64,000 nucleotides of DNA from Cupriavidus laharis (GCF_914271435.1 NZ_CAJZAI010000004.1:372001-436000), one strand, 5' to 3'. Positions 9,642 through 19,314 are shown, counted from the first letter of the stretch. Notes: generated by a model from the sequence alone, not told the origin. Numbers and translations: made by a program.

Positions 9642-12329
9642 ATGTCCGCCGTACCCGAGCAGATTCTCGGCGCTTCCAGCGCCAACGACGCCGATCCCCA
9701 GGAAACCCATGAATGGCTGGACGCCCTGCAGGGCGTCATTGCCGCCGAAGGCTCCGAGCGCGCCGCGTTCCTGATCGAAAAGCAGATCGAGTACGCACGC
9801 GTGAACGGCGTGAACCAGCCGTTCCACGCCGAAACGCAGTACATCAACACCATCCCGGTCGACCAGCAGGCCCGTATCCCGGGCGACCAGGACATCGAGC
9901 ACCGCATCCGCTCGTACACCCGCTGGAACGCGATGGCGATGGTGCTGCGCGCCAACAAGCACACCAATGTCGGCGGCCACATCTCGTCGTTCGCCTCGGC
10001 TGCCACGCTGTATGACGTCGGCTACAACCATTTCTGGCGCGCCCCGTCGGAGCAGAGCGGCGGCGACCTGGTGTTCGTGCAGGGCCACTCGGCACCGGGC
10101 GTGTACTCGCGTGCATTCCTGTTGGGCCGCCTGAGCACCGAGCAGCTCGACAGCTTCCGCCAGGAAGTGGATGGCAAGGGCATTTCGTCGTACCCGCACC
10201 CGTGGCTGATGCCGGACTTCTGGCAGTTCCCGACGGTGTCGATGGGCCTGGGCCCGATCATGGCCATCTACCAGGCCCGCTTCATGAAGTACCTGGACAG
10301 CCGCGGCCTGGCCAAGGCAGGCGACCGCAAGGTCTGGGCCTTCCTGGGCGACGGCGAGACCGACGAGCCGGAATCGCTGGGCGCGATCGGCATGGCCGGC
10401 CGCGAAAAGCTGGACAACCTGGTCTTCGTCATCAACTGCAACCTGCAGCGCCTGGACGGCCCGGTGCGCGGCAACGGCAAGATCATCCAGGAACTGGAGT
10501 CCGAGTTCCGCGGCGCTGGCTGGAACGTGATCAAGGTGGTATGGGGCAGCAAGTGGGATTCCCTGCTGGCGCGCGATACCAAGGGCCTGCTGATGAAGCG
10601 CATGATGGATTGCGTGGACGGCGAGTACCAGACCATGAAGGCCAAGGACGGCGCCTACGTCCGCGAGCACTTCTTCAACTCGCCTGAACTGAAGGCGATG
10701 GTTGCCGACTGGTCCGACGACGACATCTGGCGCCTGAACCGCGGTGGCCATGACCCGCACAAGATCTACGCGGCCTACAAGGCCGCCAGCGAGCACAAGG
10801 GCCAGCCCACGCTGATCCTGGCCAAGACCATCAAGGGCTATGGCATGGGCGATGCCGGCCAGGCCATGAACGTGGCCCACCAGCAGAAGAAGATGCCGGT
10901 GGACGCGATCCGCAAGTTCCGCGACCAGTTCAATATCCCGGTATCGGACGACAAGCTCGCCGAAGTACCGTATCTCACCTTCGAGGAAGGTTCGAAGGAA
11001 CTGGAATACATGCGCCAGGCGCGCATGAACCTGGGCGGCTACCTGCCGGCCCGCCGCCGGAAGGCCGAAGCCCTGCAGGTGCCGCAGCTGTCCGCGTTCG
11101 ACGCGCTGCTCAAGGCCACCGGCGAAGGCCGCGAAGTGTCCACCACCATGGCCTTCGTGCGGATCCTGAACACGCTGCTCAAGGACAAGCAGATCGGCAA
11201 GCACGTGGTGCCCATCGTGCCGGACGAGTCGCGCACCTTCGGCATGGAAGGCCTGTTCCGCCAGATCGGCATCTGGAACCAGCAAGGCCAGAAGTACGTG
11301 CCGGAAGACCATGACCAGCTGATGTTCTACAAGGAATCGCAGACTGGCCAGGTGCTGCAGGAAGGCATCAACGAAGCCGGCGCCATGTGCGACTGGATTG
11401 CCGCCGCCACGTCGTACTCGACGCACGGCGTGCAGATGATTCCGTTCTACATCTACTACTCGATGTTCGGCATCCAGCGTATCGGTGACCTGTGCTGGGC
11501 GGCTGCCGACATGCGCTCGCGCGGCTTCCTGCTGGGCGGCACGGCTGGCCGTACCACGCTGAACGGCGAAGGCCTGCAGCACGAAGACGGCCACTCGCAC
11601 GTGTTCCACGCCGCGATCCCGAACTGCATCTCGTATGACCCGACCTTCCAGTACGAGCTGGCGGTCATCATGCATGACGGCCTGCGCCGCATGTATGCCG
11701 AGCAGGAAGACGTCTACTACTACCTGACGGTGATGAACGAGAACTACGAGCATCCGGAAATGCCGGCTGGCGTAGAGAAGGACATCGTCAAGGGCATGTA
11801 CCAGTTCCGCAAGGGCGTGGAAAACAGCAACGCACCGCGCGTGCAGCTGCTGGGCTCGGGCACGATCTTCCGCGAGGTGATCGCCGCCGCCGAACTGCTG
11901 AAGAAGGACTGGGGCGTGGAATCCGACCTGTGGAGCTGCCCGAGCTTCACCGAGCTGGCCCGCGAAGGCCAGGAAGCCGAGCGCTACAACCTGCTGCATC
12001 CGGCTGAGCCCCAGCGCGAGTCGTTCGTCGCGCAGAAGCTCAAGTCGGCCCGCGGCCCGGTCATTGCCTCGACCGACTACGTGCGTGCGTTCGCCGAACA
12101 GATCCGTCCGTTCGTGCCGCGCCGCTACGTCGTGCTGGGCACCGACGGCTTCGGCCGCTCGGACACCCGCGAAAAGCTGCGCCACTTCTTCGAGGTGGAC
12201 CGCCACTGGGTCACGCTGGCCGCGCTGAAGGCGCTGGCCGACGAGGGCGCCATCAGCCGCGACAAGGTGGCTGAAGCGATCAAGAAGTACAACCTCGACC
12301 CCAGCAAACCGAACCCGATGTCGGTCTGA
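9642..12329 (+). CDS. aceE: Pyruvate dehydrogenase E1 component (homodimeric type)
   Basis: An 895-residue AceE, the usual length of the homodimeric E1. It decarboxylates pyruvate with thiamine diphosphate and acetylates the lipoyl groups of E2. The ThDP motif begins GDGETDEPESLGAIGMAG near residue 236 and ends in NCNLQRLDG. Other family blocks visible are NVGGHISSFASAATLYDVGY near the N-terminus and TSYSTHGVQMIPFYIYYSMF in the C-terminal half. The start at 9642 (MSAVPEQIL) has AGGAGA at 9631-9636; the frame stays open about 160 bp upstream but that stretch looks non-coding. It is the first gene of aceE-aceF-bph-lpdA. Confidence 0.97.
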   Translation: MSAVPEQILGASSANDADPQETHEWLDALQGVIAAEGSERAAFLIEKQIEYARVNGVNQPFHAETQYINTIPVDQQARIPGDQDIEHRIRSYTRWNAMAMVLRANKHTNVGGHISSFASAATLYDVGYNHFWRAPSEQSGGDLVFVQGHSAPGVYSRAFLLGRLSTEQLDSFRQEVDGKGISSYPHPWLMPDFWQFPTVSMGLGPIMAIYQARFMKYLDSRGLAKAGDRKVWAFLGDGETDEPESLGAIGMAGREKLDNLVFVINCNLQRLDGPVRGNGKIIQELESEFRGAGWNVIKVVWGSKWDSLLARDTKGLLMKRMMDCVDGEYQTMKAKDGAYVREHFFNSPELKAMVADWSDDDIWRLNRGGHDPHKIYAAYKAASEHKGQPTLILAKTIKGYGMGDAGQAMNVAHQQKKMPVDAIRKFRDQFNIPVSDDKLAEVPYLTFEEGSKELEYMRQARMNLGGYLPARRRKAEALQVPQLSAFDALLKATGEGREVSTTMAFVRILNTLLKDKQIGKHVVPIVPDESRTFGMEGLFRQIGIWNQQGQKYVPEDHDQLMFYKESQTGQVLQEGINEAGAMCDWIAAATSYSTHGVQMIPFYIYYSMFGIQRIGDLCWAAADMRSRGFLLGGTAGRTTLNGEGLQHEDGHSHVFHAAIPNCISYDPTFQYELAVIMHDGLRRMYAEQEDVYYYLTVMNENYEHPEMPAGVEKDIVKGMYQFRKGVENSNAPRVQLLGSGTIFREVIAAAELLKKDWGVESDLWSCPSFTELAREGQEAERYNLLHPAEPQRESFVAQKLKSARGPVIASTDYVRAFAEQIRPFVPRRYVVLGTDGFGRSDTREKLRHFFEVDRHWVTLAALKALADEGAISRDKVAEAIKKYNLDPSKPNPMSV

Positions 12330-12348
12330 CCGGCTTCCAGCACCAACC

Positions 12349-12377
12349 CCCGCAGTACGGCAACGCCGTGCCGCGGG
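12349..12377 (+). other. Intercistronic hairpin between aceE and aceF
   Basis: CCCGC-A-GTACGGC (12349-12361) can pair with GCCGTGC-C-GCGGG (12365-12377) with one A/C mismatch and one G-T wobble around a 3-base loop. It has no T-run. In the 166-bp gap between aceE and aceF it could be an mRNA-stability or differential-expression element. Confidence 0.45.
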
Positions 12378-12495
12378 CGCCCCGGGACACCCCGGCCGGC
12401 GCCTTGCGGCACAGCGGCGTGACAGAAGCGGGCGGCGAAGGTAATCTCGCCGCTTGCGGATGCGCGCGCGTGCCGGCCTGCCCAGGAGACACTGA

Positions 12496-14142
12496 ATGAG
12501 TCAAGCGATTGAAATCAAGGTGCCGGACATCGGCGACTATGACGCCGTTCCCGTCATCGAAGTGCATGTGAAACCCGGCGACAGCATCAACGCGGAAGAC
12601 GCGCTGGTGACGCTGGAATCGGACAAGGCCACCATGGACGTGCCCTCGCCGCAGGCCGGCGTGGTCAAGGAAGTCCGCATCAAGGTGGGCGACAACGTGT
12701 CCGAAGGCTCCGTGCTGGTGATGCTGGAAGCCGCCGGCGCAGCCGCTCCGGCCCCGGCCCCGGCTCCGGCAGCCGCGGCGCCGGCTCCCGCACCGGCACC
12801 GGCCGCTGCCCCGGCACCTGCCGCCGCGCCCGCCGCGGGCGGCACCATTGAAGTCAAGGTTCCCGATATCGGCGACTATGACGCGGTCCCCGTGATCGAA
12901 GTCCACGTCAAGCCGGGCGATACCATCAACGCCGAAGATGCCGTCGTCACGCTGGAATCGGACAAGGCCACCATGGACGTGCCGTCTCCGCAAGGCGGCG
13001 TGGTCAAGGAAGTCAAGGTCAAGGTGGGCGACAACGTGTCCGAGGGCACGCTGCTGATCCTGCTGGAAGGCGCCGCCGGCGCTGCCGCACCGGCTCCGGC
13101 TGCGGCGGCGCCTGCGCCGGCCCCGGCTGCTGCGCCTGCCCAGGCTCCGGCCCCGGCGCCTGTTGCCGCCGCGCCGGCTCCCGCAGCGCCGGCCGCAGCC
13201 CCGGTCGGCGCGACCGGCAAGGCCGCGCACGCGTCGCCGTCGGTGCGCAAGTTTGCGCGCGAACTGGGCGTGGATGTTTCCCGCGTGCCGGGCACGGGCC
13301 CGAAGGGCCGCATCACCCAGGAAGACGTGCAGGGCTACGTCAAGGGCGTCATGACCGGCCAGGCCGCGGTGCCGGCACAGGCTGCCGCGGCCGGCGGTGG
13401 TGGTGGTGAGCTTGGCCTGCTGCCGTGGCCGAAGGTCGACTTCACGCGCTTCGGCGAGGTCGAAAGCAAGGCCCTGTCGCGCATCAAGAAGATCTCGGGC
13501 GCCAACCTGCACCGCAACTGGGTCATGATCCCGCACGTCACCAACCATGACGAAGCGGACATCACCGACCTGGAGGCCTTCCGCGTCCAGCTGAACAAGG
13601 AAAACGAGAAGTCTGGCGTCAAGGTCACGATGCTGGCGTTCATGATCAAGGCCACGGTCGCGGCGCTGAAGAAGTTCCCGAACTTCAACTCGTCGCTCGA
13701 CGGCGACAACCTGGTGCTGAAGAAGTACTTCAACATCGGTTTCGCGGCTGACACGCCGAACGGCCTGGTCGTGCCGGTCATCAAGGACGCCGACAAGAAG
13801 GGCGTGCTCGAGATCAGCCAGGAAATGAGCGAGCTGGCCAAGCTGGCGCGCGACGGCAAGCTCAAGCCTGACCAGATGCAGGGCGGCTGTTTCTCGATCT
13901 CGTCGCTGGGCGGCATCGGCGGCACGTATTTCACGCCGATCATCAACGCGCCGGAAGTGGCCATCATGGGCGTGTGCAAGTCGTACCAGAAGCCGGTTTG
14001 GGACGGCAAGCAGTTCGTGCCGCGCCTGACGCTGCCGCTGTCGCTGTCGTGGGACCACCGCGTGATCGACGGCGCCGAGGCGGCCCGCTTCAATACGTAC
14101 TTCGGGCAGTTGCTGGCGGACTTCCGCCGCATCCTGCTGTAA
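12496..14142 (+). CDS. aceF: Dihydrolipoamide acetyltransferase (pyruvate dehydrogenase E2)
   Basis: A 548-residue E2 with two lipoyl domains (about residues 5-80 and 118-193), each with the lipoylation motif [10 protein letters not shown], joined by long Ala-Pro linkers. Next come the E1/E3-binding domain (about 245-285, [20 protein letters not shown]) and the catalytic domain, with the active-site block [17 protein letters not shown] near the C-terminus (HxxxDG). It transfers acetyl groups to CoA and forms the core of the complex. The start at 12496 has an AGGAGA site 7 nt upstream. The two lipoyl domains are nearly identical in DNA, which suggests recent duplication or gene conversion. Confidence 0.97.
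   Translation: MSQAIEIKVPDIGDYDAVPVIEVHVKPGDSINAEDALVTLESDKATMDVPSPQAGVVKEVRIKVGDNVSEGSVLVMLEAAGAAAPAPAPAPAAAAPAPAPAPAAAPAPAAAPAAGGTIEVKVPDIGDYDAVPVIEVHVKPGDTINAEDAVVTLESDKATMDVPSPQGGVVKEVKVKVGDNVSEGTLLILLEGAAGAAAPAPAAAAPAPAPAAAPAQAPAPAPVAAAPAPAAPAAAPVGATGKAAHASPSVRKFARELGVDVSRVPGTGPKGRITQEDVQGYVKGVMTGQAAVPAQAAAAGGGGGELGLLPWPKVDFTRFGEVESKALSRIKKISGANLHRNWVMIPHVTNHDEADITDLEAFRVQLNKENEKSGVKVTMLAFMIKATVAALKKFPNFNSSLDGDNLVLKKYFNIGFAADTPNGLVVPVIKDADKKGVLEISQEMSELAKLARDGKLKPDQMQGGCFSISSLGGIGGTYFTPIINAPEVAIMGVCKSYQKPVWDGKQFVPRLTLPLSLSWDHRVIDGAEAARFNTYFGQLLADFRRILL
12508..13074 (+). repeat. Direct repeat of the lipoyl-domain coding sequence in aceF
   Basis: Two copies of about 228 bp, roughly 12508-12735 and 12847-13074 (offset 339 bp), encode the first and second lipoyl domains. 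They read almost the same at the protein level ([20 protein letters not shown] in both). A related but more diverged copy opens lpdA at 14867. Confidence 0.85.
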
Positions 14143-14151
14143 GGCTGCCGC

Positions 14152-14176
14152 GGCCATGTCCGTGACGGGCATGGCC
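14152..14176 (+). other. Hairpin between aceF and the proteasome-like gene
   Basis: GGCCATGTCC (from 14152) pairs with GGGCATGGCC (ending at 14176) with one wobble and a 5-base loop. It lies 9 bp after the aceF stop and 30 bp before the next start, without a T-run, so it may set the relative level of the downstream gene. Confidence 0.4.
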
Positions 14177-14205
14177 ATGGTGCCTGCAGCCCCGGGAGGC
14201 GAGCC

Positions 14206-14823
14206 ATGACTACCTGTGTCGTCGTCAAGAAGGGTGCCGAGGTGGCGATTGCGGCCGATGCGCTGGTCACGTTCGGTGATACGCGCCTGTCGCGCGCCTA
14301 CGAGCGCAACCAGAAGGTGTTTCCGGTCGGCGACAGCTTTGTCGCCCTGGCCGGCACCACGGCGCACTTCCCGGTCATGCGCGCCTTGCTGGCGGGGATG
14401 GGCGAGGAGTGCCGGCTCGGTTCGCGCGATGACGTGTTCCGGACTTTCCTGAAGGTGCATGAGAAGCTCAAGTCCGAGTACTTCATCAACACCAAGGAAG
14501 ACGAGGATGATCCGTACGAGTCGTCGCAGATCGTCTGCCTGATCGCCAACCCGGCTGGGATCTTCGGTGTCTATTCGTACCGCGAGGTGTTTTCGTTCGA
14601 CCGTTTCTGGGGCATCGGCTCGGGCCGCAACTATGCGCTGGGAGCCATGCATGCGGTCTACGACAAGCCCGAGCTGGATGCAGCCGCCATCGCACGCATC
14701 GGTGTCGATGCCGGTATCGAGTTCGACAAGAGTTCGGCAGGCCCGATAGAAGTCCATACCGTAAGGCTGCACGAGGCCGGCGCCGCCGGCGCAGCGGCAA
14801 CCAACAACGACGGCGCGCCCTGA
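14206..14823 (+). CDS. bph: Betaproteobacterial proteasome homologue (BPH), HslV-related Ntn hydrolase
   Basis: A 205-residue protein starting [20 protein letters not shown]. After removal of Met, Thr1-Thr2 would be N-terminal as in HslV and proteasome beta subunits; Asp17 (AADAL) is conserved and a Lys at position 36 of the mature numbering (ERNQKVF) is the likely equivalent of the catalytic Lys33. The family, known as BPH, forms HslV-like double rings of self-compartmentalising protein; its substrates and any ATPase partner are unknown to me. The start has GGGAGGC just upstream. It sits between aceF and lpdA in the pyruvate dehydrogenase operon with short gaps, so it is co-transcribed with them. 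No ATPase unfoldase gene is near. Confidence 0.88.
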   Translation: MTTCVVVKKGAEVAIAADALVTFGDTRLSRAYERNQKVFPVGDSFVALAGTTAHFPVMRALLAGMGEECRLGSRDDVFRTFLKVHEKLKSEYFINTKEDEDDPYESSQIVCLIANPAGIFGVYSYREVFSFDRFWGIGSGRNYALGAMHAVYDKPELDAAAIARIGVDAGIEFDKSSAGPIEVHTVRLHEAGAAGAAATNNDGAP

Positions 14824-14857
14824 GGCCACGCAGGCCGGCGCGCATAGAGGAGCAAAC

Positions 14858-16630
14858 ATGAGTGTGATCGAAGTCAAGGTGCCGGATATCGGCGATTTCG
14901 ACGCGGTGGAAGTGATCGAGGTCCTGGTCAAGGCGGGCGACACGGTCGAGCAGGAACAGTCGCTGATCGTGCTGGAGTCGGACAAGGCCAGCATGGAAGT
15001 GCCGTCGTCGGCGGCCGGCAAGGTGGTCGACGTGCGCGTGAAGGTCGGCGACAAGGTCGGGCAGGGCACGGTGATCTGCACGGTGGAAGCGCAAGCTGCC
15101 GCCCCGGCGCCGGCCCCTGCGCCCGCCGCAGCGGCACCGGCCCCGTCGGCCGCGCCGGCGCCGGCTCCGGTGGCGGCCAGCCACGCCGGTGGCGCCGATA
15201 TCCAGTGCGACATGCTGGTGCTGGGCGCCGGTCCCGGCGGCTACTCGGCGGCCTTCCGTGCCGCTGACCTGGGCATGAATACCGTGCTGGTGGAACGCTA
15301 TGCCACGCTCGGCGGCGTCTGCCTGAACGTGGGCTGCATCCCGTCCAAGGCGCTGCTGCACAACGCCGCGGTGATCGACGAAGCCAAGGCGCTGGCCGCG
15401 CACGGCATCCTGTTCGGCGAAGCCAAGATCGACCTGGACGGCCTGCGCCACTACAAGAACCAGGTGGTCGGCAAGCTGACCGGCGGCCTGGCCGGCATGG
15501 CCAAGGCACGCAAGGTGCAGGTGGTGCGCGGCATCGGTACTTTCCTCGATCCGCACCACCTGGAAGTGGATGCGACCGAGGGCGAGGGCAAGCAGGCCAC
15601 GGGCAAGAAGACCGTGATCCGCTTCGAGAAGGCCATCATCGCGGCCGGCAGCCAGGCGGTGAAGCTGCCGTTCATCCCGGAAGATCCGCGCATCGTCGAT
15701 TCGACCGGCGCGCTGGAACTGCCCGAGGTGCCCAACAAGATGCTGGTCATCGGCGGCGGCATCATTGGCCTGGAAATGGCCACGGTGTACAGCACGCTGG
15801 GCGCGGACATCGACGTCGTCGAAATGCTGCCGGGCCTGATGAACGGCGCCGACCGCGACTTGGTCAAGGTCTGGGAGAAGAAGAACAAGGACCGGTTCGG
15901 CAAGGTCATGCTGAACACGAAGACCGTCGCGGTGGAGGCCAAGCCGGACGGCATCTACGTGAAGTTCGAAGGCGAGCAGGCGCCGGCCGAGCCGCAGCGC
16001 TACGACCTGGTACTGGTGTCGGTGGGCCGCTCGCCCAACGGCAAGCGCATTGGCGCCGAAAAGGCCGGCGTGGCCGTGACGGATCGCGGCTTCATCAACG
16101 TCGACCAGCAGATGCGCACCAATGTGCCGCACATCTTCGCGATCGGCGACGTGGTCGGTCAGCCGATGCTGGCCCACAAGGCGGTGCACGAGGCCCACGT
16201 GGCCGCGGAAGCCGCCCACGGCGAGAAGGCCTACTTCGATGCCAAACAGATCCCGTCGGTGGCCTTCACCGATCCGGAAGTGGCCTGGGCTGGCCTGACC
16301 GAGGACCAGTGCAAGGAGCAGGGCATCAAGTACAGCAAGGGCGTGTTCCCGTGGGCTGCCTCGGGCCGTGCCATTGCCAACGGCCGCGACGAGGGCTTCA
16401 CCAAGCTGATCTTCGACGAGGAAACCCATCGCGTCATCGGCGGCGGCATCGTCGGCACGCATGCCGGCGACCTGATCAGCGAAGTCTGCCTGGCCATCGA
16501 GATGGGCGCGGACGCTGTGGATATCGGCAAGACCATCCATCCGCACCCGACGCTGGGCGAGTCGATCGGCATGGCCGCGGAAATCTACGAAGGCACCTGC
16601 ACCGACGTGCCGCCGCCGCGCAAGCGCTGA
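14858..16630 (+). CDS. lpdA: Dihydrolipoamide dehydrogenase (E3) with N-terminal lipoyl domain
   Basis: A 590-residue E3, longer than the usual 470 because it carries an N-terminal lipoyl domain (about 4-78, motif [10 protein letters not shown]) and an Ala-Pro linker. The flavoprotein part has the FAD motif [19 protein letters not shown], the redox-active disulfide [17 protein letters not shown], the NAD site [20 protein letters not shown] and the C-terminal HPHPTLGES with the catalytic His-Glu pair. It re-oxidises E2 dihydrolipoyl groups, passing electrons to NAD. AGAGGA precedes the ATG. It is the last gene of the operon and is followed by a clear terminator. Confidence 0.96.
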   Translation: MSVIEVKVPDIGDFDAVEVIEVLVKAGDTVEQEQSLIVLESDKASMEVPSSAAGKVVDVRVKVGDKVGQGTVICTVEAQAAAPAPAPAPAAAAPAPSAAPAPAPVAASHAGGADIQCDMLVLGAGPGGYSAAFRAADLGMNTVLVERYATLGGVCLNVGCIPSKALLHNAAVIDEAKALAAHGILFGEAKIDLDGLRHYKNQVVGKLTGGLAGMAKARKVQVVRGIGTFLDPHHLEVDATEGEGKQATGKKTVIRFEKAIIAAGSQAVKLPFIPEDPRIVDSTGALELPEVPNKMLVIGGGIIGLEMATVYSTLGADIDVVEMLPGLMNGADRDLVKVWEKKNKDRFGKVMLNTKTVAVEAKPDGIYVKFEGEQAPAEPQRYDLVLVSVGRSPNGKRIGAEKAGVAVTDRGFINVDQQMRTNVPHIFAIGDVVGQPMLAHKAVHEAHVAAEAAHGEKAYFDAKQIPSVAFTDPEVAWAGLTEDQCKEQGIKYSKGVFPWAASGRAIANGRDEGFTKLIFDEETHRVIGGGIVGTHAGDLISEVCLAIEMGADAVDIGKTIHPHPTLGESIGMAAEIYEGTCTDVPPPRKR

Positions 16631-16653
16631 TCGGCTGCAGAGCATAGGCAAGC

Positions 16654-16682
16654 AAACCCGCCCTTGTGGCGGGTTTCTTCTT
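16654..16682 (+). terminator. Intrinsic terminator of the pyruvate dehydrogenase operon
   Basis: AAACCCGCC (16654-16662) pairs perfectly with GGCGGGTTT (16668-16676), followed by CTTCTTGTT. It is 24 bp after the lpdA stop. Confidence 0.85.
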
Positions 16683-16767
16683 GTTCAATTACGCAATTAA
16701 CCGACAGAAATTTCCAGCACCTACTAAATTTGCCTGCACGGGGAGGGCGGGAAAGTCAGAGGGCGGG

Positions 16768-17688
16768 TCAATCCGGCTGTTGGGGCGTGGACTGGATGAT
16801 GTCTTCCAGTTGCGCGCTCATGGGAATGCCAAGGCGTTCGCCAGTGGGCAGGCGGTTCATGAACCACTGCTTGTACAGGCGCTCCAGTTCGCCGGTGGTG
16901 ATCAGGTCGCGCACCGCCTTGTCGACGACTGCGGCAAATTGCGGATCGTCCTTGCGCAGCATGATGCCGTAGGGATCGTAGGACAGGAAGTCGCGCGTCA
17001 CGTCATACTTCTTGCCGAGTCCATACTTGGCCAGGAAGCCGTATAGCAGGACGTCGTCCCCCGCGTAGGCGTCGGCGCCGCCGTGGCGCAGGACTTCGAA
17101 GGCATCGGCATGGTCGCGGGCGCGGATGATGGTCACGCCGAGATTGAAGCGCGTGGACAGCCGCTCGATCGCTTCCACATTGGTGGTGCCGGCCGTGGCC
17201 ACCACCGTCTTGCCTTTCAGGTCGCGGAAGGTACGGATGGGCGAGCCATGCGGCACCATCAGCTTGGTGCCCGCGACGAAGATCACCGGCGAGAAGGCCA
17301 CCCGCTGTTGCCGTTCGGCATTGCGCGTGGTCGATCCGCACTCCAGGTCGATCTTGCCCGACGTCATCGCATCAATGCGGTTCTCGGAGGTGACCGGGAC
17401 CCAGTTGATGGTCAGGTCGCGGCCTACCTCATTGCCTGCTTCCTGCACGATGGCCGTGCAGATGTCGATCGAGTAGCCGATCGGCCGGCGGATCTGGTTC
17501 AGGTATGAAAAGGGCAGCGAGGATTCCCGGTAGCCGATGATCAGGATGCCGGATTCCTTCGCCTTCTTCAGCGTGCCCGAGAGGGCGATCGGCTCCTGGG
17601 CCAGCGCAACGCCGGCAGCCAGTGCCAGGCATAGCGCCACGACTTGCCACCACACATTGCGGCCACGCCGGGCAACAGTGCAAGACAT
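16768..17688 (-). CDS. Periplasmic amino-acid-type ABC transporter substrate-binding protein
   Basis: A 306-residue secreted binding protein of solute-binding family 3. The start at 17688 (MSCTVARRGRNVWW) has GAGGAG 8 nt upstream, and is followed by a signal peptide ending near ALAAGVALAQ. The mature part has GTLKKAKESGILIIGYRESS, the specificity region DICTAIVQE and DLECGSTTRN, typical of glutamate/aspartate-type binding proteins. No permease or ATPase is adjacent; instead the C4-dicarboxylate carrier dctA lies just upstream in the same direction (32 bp). It may therefore serve a transporter encoded elsewhere or act as an extracytoplasmic sensor for dicarboxylates or amino acids. Confidence 0.85.
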   Translation of the reverse strand: MSCTVARRGRNVWWQVVALCLALAAGVALAQEPIALSGTLKKAKESGILIIGYRESSLPFSYLNQIRRPIGYSIDICTAIVQEAGNEVGRDLTINWVPVTSENRIDAMTSGKIDLECGSTTRNAERQQRVAFSPVIFVAGTKLMVPHGSPIRTFRDLKGKTVVATAGTTNVEAIERLSTRFNLGVTIIRARDHADAFEVLRHGGADAYAGDDVLLYGFLAKYGLGKKYDVTRDFLSYDPYGIMLRKDDPQFAAVVDKAVRDLITTGELERLYKQWFMNRLPTGERLGIPMSAQLEDIIQSTPQQPD

Positions 17689-17720
17689 GCGTCGCTCCTC
17701 TGCGGTCTGCGAACCACCGC

Positions 17721-19043
17721 TCATGCACGCGCGGCCTCGGGTTTGGACAACGGCTCGCGTTCGTCGCCCATGCCACCCATGCCGCCCTCGTCGCCGGTAT
17801 CGAGCGTCGATTCGCTGGCCAGTTGGCCTTCCCACTTGGCGACCACGGCGGAGGCAATCGAGTTGCCCACGGCGTTGGTCGCGGAGCGGCCCATGTCGAG
17901 GAACTGGTCCACCCCCATGATCAGCAGGAGGCCGGCCTCCGGCATATTGAACTGGTTCAGCGTGGCGGCAATGACTACCAGCGACGCCCGCGGCACGCCC
18001 GCCATGCCCTTCGACGTCAGCATCAGCAACAACAGCATCGTGATCTGCGTGCCTAGCGGCAGGTGGATGTCATAGGCCTGGGCGATAAACAGCACGGCGA
18101 ACGTGCAGTACATCATCGACCCGTCCAGGTTGAACGAATAGCCCAGCGGCAGCACGAAGCTGGAGATCTTGCGGTTGACGCCGAACTTGTCGAGCGCATC
18201 GAGCAGCTTCGGATAGGCGGCTTCGGAGCTCGCGGTGGAGAAAGACAACAGGAACGGCTCGCGGATCAGCTTGATCAGTGTGACGATCCGCCTGCCCAGG
18301 AACACAAAGCCGGCCAGCGCCAGCAATGCCCAAAGCACGAACAGGGCAAGGTAGAAGCTGCCCATGAACTTGGCGAAGGTCAGGAGGATGCCAAGGCCTT
18401 GCGTCGTCACCGTCGACGCTATGGCGGCGAACACCGCAACCGGCGCCAGCCACATGACCGCACCGGTGATCTTCAGCATGATCTGCGCGAGATCCTCGAT
18501 CACGCCGGCCATGCGCTTGCCATGTTCGCCCAGTGTGGCAATGGCGGTGCCGAAGAAGATCGAGAAGACCACGATCTGCAGGATCTCGTTGTTGGCCATG
18601 GCCTCGGCCACGGACTTGGGCACCAGGTGGGCGACGAAATCCTTCAGCGTGAAGGCGTTGGTTTTCAGGTTGGTGGCGGAGCCGACATCGGGCAGGGGCA
18701 GGCCGATGTTGACGCCTGGCTGCAGCATGGTGGCCATGATCAGGCCCAGCGTCAGCGACACGAGCGAGGCCGTGATGAACCACGCCATCGCCTTGATGCC
18801 CACGCGGCCGACGGTGCTGGCGTCTCCCATATGGGCAATGCCGATGACCAGCGTCGAGAAGACCAGGGGTGCGATGATCATCTTGATCAGCCGCAGGAAG
18901 ACATCGGTGATGATCGAGATGTAGCCTGCGATCTCCTTCGCCAGCTTTGGATCGGGGAATGCGACATGACAGGCGTAGCCGACCACGCCGCCAAGGATCA
19001 TCGCGATGACGATGTAGGTCGTGATATGGCTCTGCGTCTTCAT
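17721..19043 (-). CDS. dctA: C4-dicarboxylate/proton symporter
   Basis: A 440-residue DAACS-family carrier that imports succinate, fumarate and malate with protons. Family blocks include ASSEAAYPKLLDALDKFGVN with the Ser-rich re-entrant loop before it (LSFSTASSEAA), GYSFNLDGSMMYCTFAVLFI, SKGMAGVPRASLVV and the DQFLDMGRSATNAVGNSIA motif. The start MKTQSHITTY has an AAGGAGA site, and lies about 16 nt after a sigma-54-like promoter. The C-terminus has a Met/Gly-rich tail (GDEGGMGGMGDE). It is followed by the binding-protein gene. Confidence 0.94.
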   Translation of the reverse strand: MKTQSHITTYIVIAMILGGVVGYACHVAFPDPKLAKEIAGYISIITDVFLRLIKMIIAPLVFSTLVIGIAHMGDASTVGRVGIKAMAWFITASLVSLTLGLIMATMLQPGVNIGLPLPDVGSATNLKTNAFTLKDFVAHLVPKSVAEAMANNEILQIVVFSIFFGTAIATLGEHGKRMAGVIEDLAQIMLKITGAVMWLAPVAVFAAIASTVTTQGLGILLTFAKFMGSFYLALFVLWALLALAGFVFLGRRIVTLIKLIREPFLLSFSTASSEAAYPKLLDALDKFGVNRKISSFVLPLGYSFNLDGSMMYCTFAVLFIAQAYDIHLPLGTQITMLLLLMLTSKGMAGVPRASLVVIAATLNQFNMPEAGLLLIMGVDQFLDMGRSATNAVGNSIASAVVAKWEGQLASESTLDTGDEGGMGGMGDEREPLSKPEAARA

Positions 19044-19070
19044 GGCATCTCCTTGATGCTGTTGCGTTGC

Positions 19071-19085
19071 GCAAGCGCTGCGCCA
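19071..19085 (-). promoter_or_regulatory. Sigma-54-like promoter upstream of dctA
   Basis: On the minus strand the sequence TGGCGCAGCGCTTGC has the GG-N10-GC spacing of a -24/-12 promoter (consensus TGGCRYR-N4-TTGC). The predicted start of transcription, near 19060, leaves room for the ribosome site before the ATG at 19043. dctA genes in rhizobia are classically sigma-54/DctD dependent; a palindrome CATGC-CCG-GCATG lies immediately upstream (19088-19100). Confidence 0.5.
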
Positions 19086-19274
19086 CGCATGCCCGGCATG
19101 GCCTGGTGTTGCACCGCGCCATGTCAATCCGGGGGAGGCCCAGGCACGCCAGAATGCCGCGGGCTGCACCTTGCTAACGATAGTCGCCCGCTCCGGCATT
19201 GGGCAAGGAGAACGCTTGCGGGCGTGCTTTGCGAGGCAGCGGCGCGGCAAGGACGCGGGCGGCGGAAAGCAAAA

Positions 19275-19314
19275 AAGCCCGACCAAAAAAAACCCGACCT
19301 GTAGGGTCGGGCTT
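19275..19314 (-). terminator. Terminator, tandem arrangement, downstream of phaP
   Basis: Read on the minus strand, CCCGACC-N5-GGTCGGG is followed by eight T, then a second GGTCGGGC followed by six T. The upstream arm AAGCCCGACC (plus 19305-19314 in reverse) can pair with either copy, giving two overlapping terminators. It lies about 180 bp beyond the phasin stop and would end its transcript. Confidence 0.75.

Noticed and set aside
9420..12206. Very long open frame antisense to aceE, and similar ones antisense to aceF/lpdA (12280-15213 and 14486-16651)
   Set aside because: They mirror the codon use of clear GC-rich genes on the other strand, have low-complexity, His/Arg/Ala-rich translations and match no family.
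12736..13240. Ala-Pro-rich repetitive DNA in aceF that could look like a tandem-repeat array
   Set aside because: It is in frame and encodes the flexible linkers of the E2 protein; it is not a CRISPR or mobile repeat.
16768..19043. Binding protein plus DctA considered as a TRAP transporter
   Set aside because: The binding protein is of the amino-acid SBP family 3 and DctA is a single-subunit carrier; no DctQ/DctM subunits are present.
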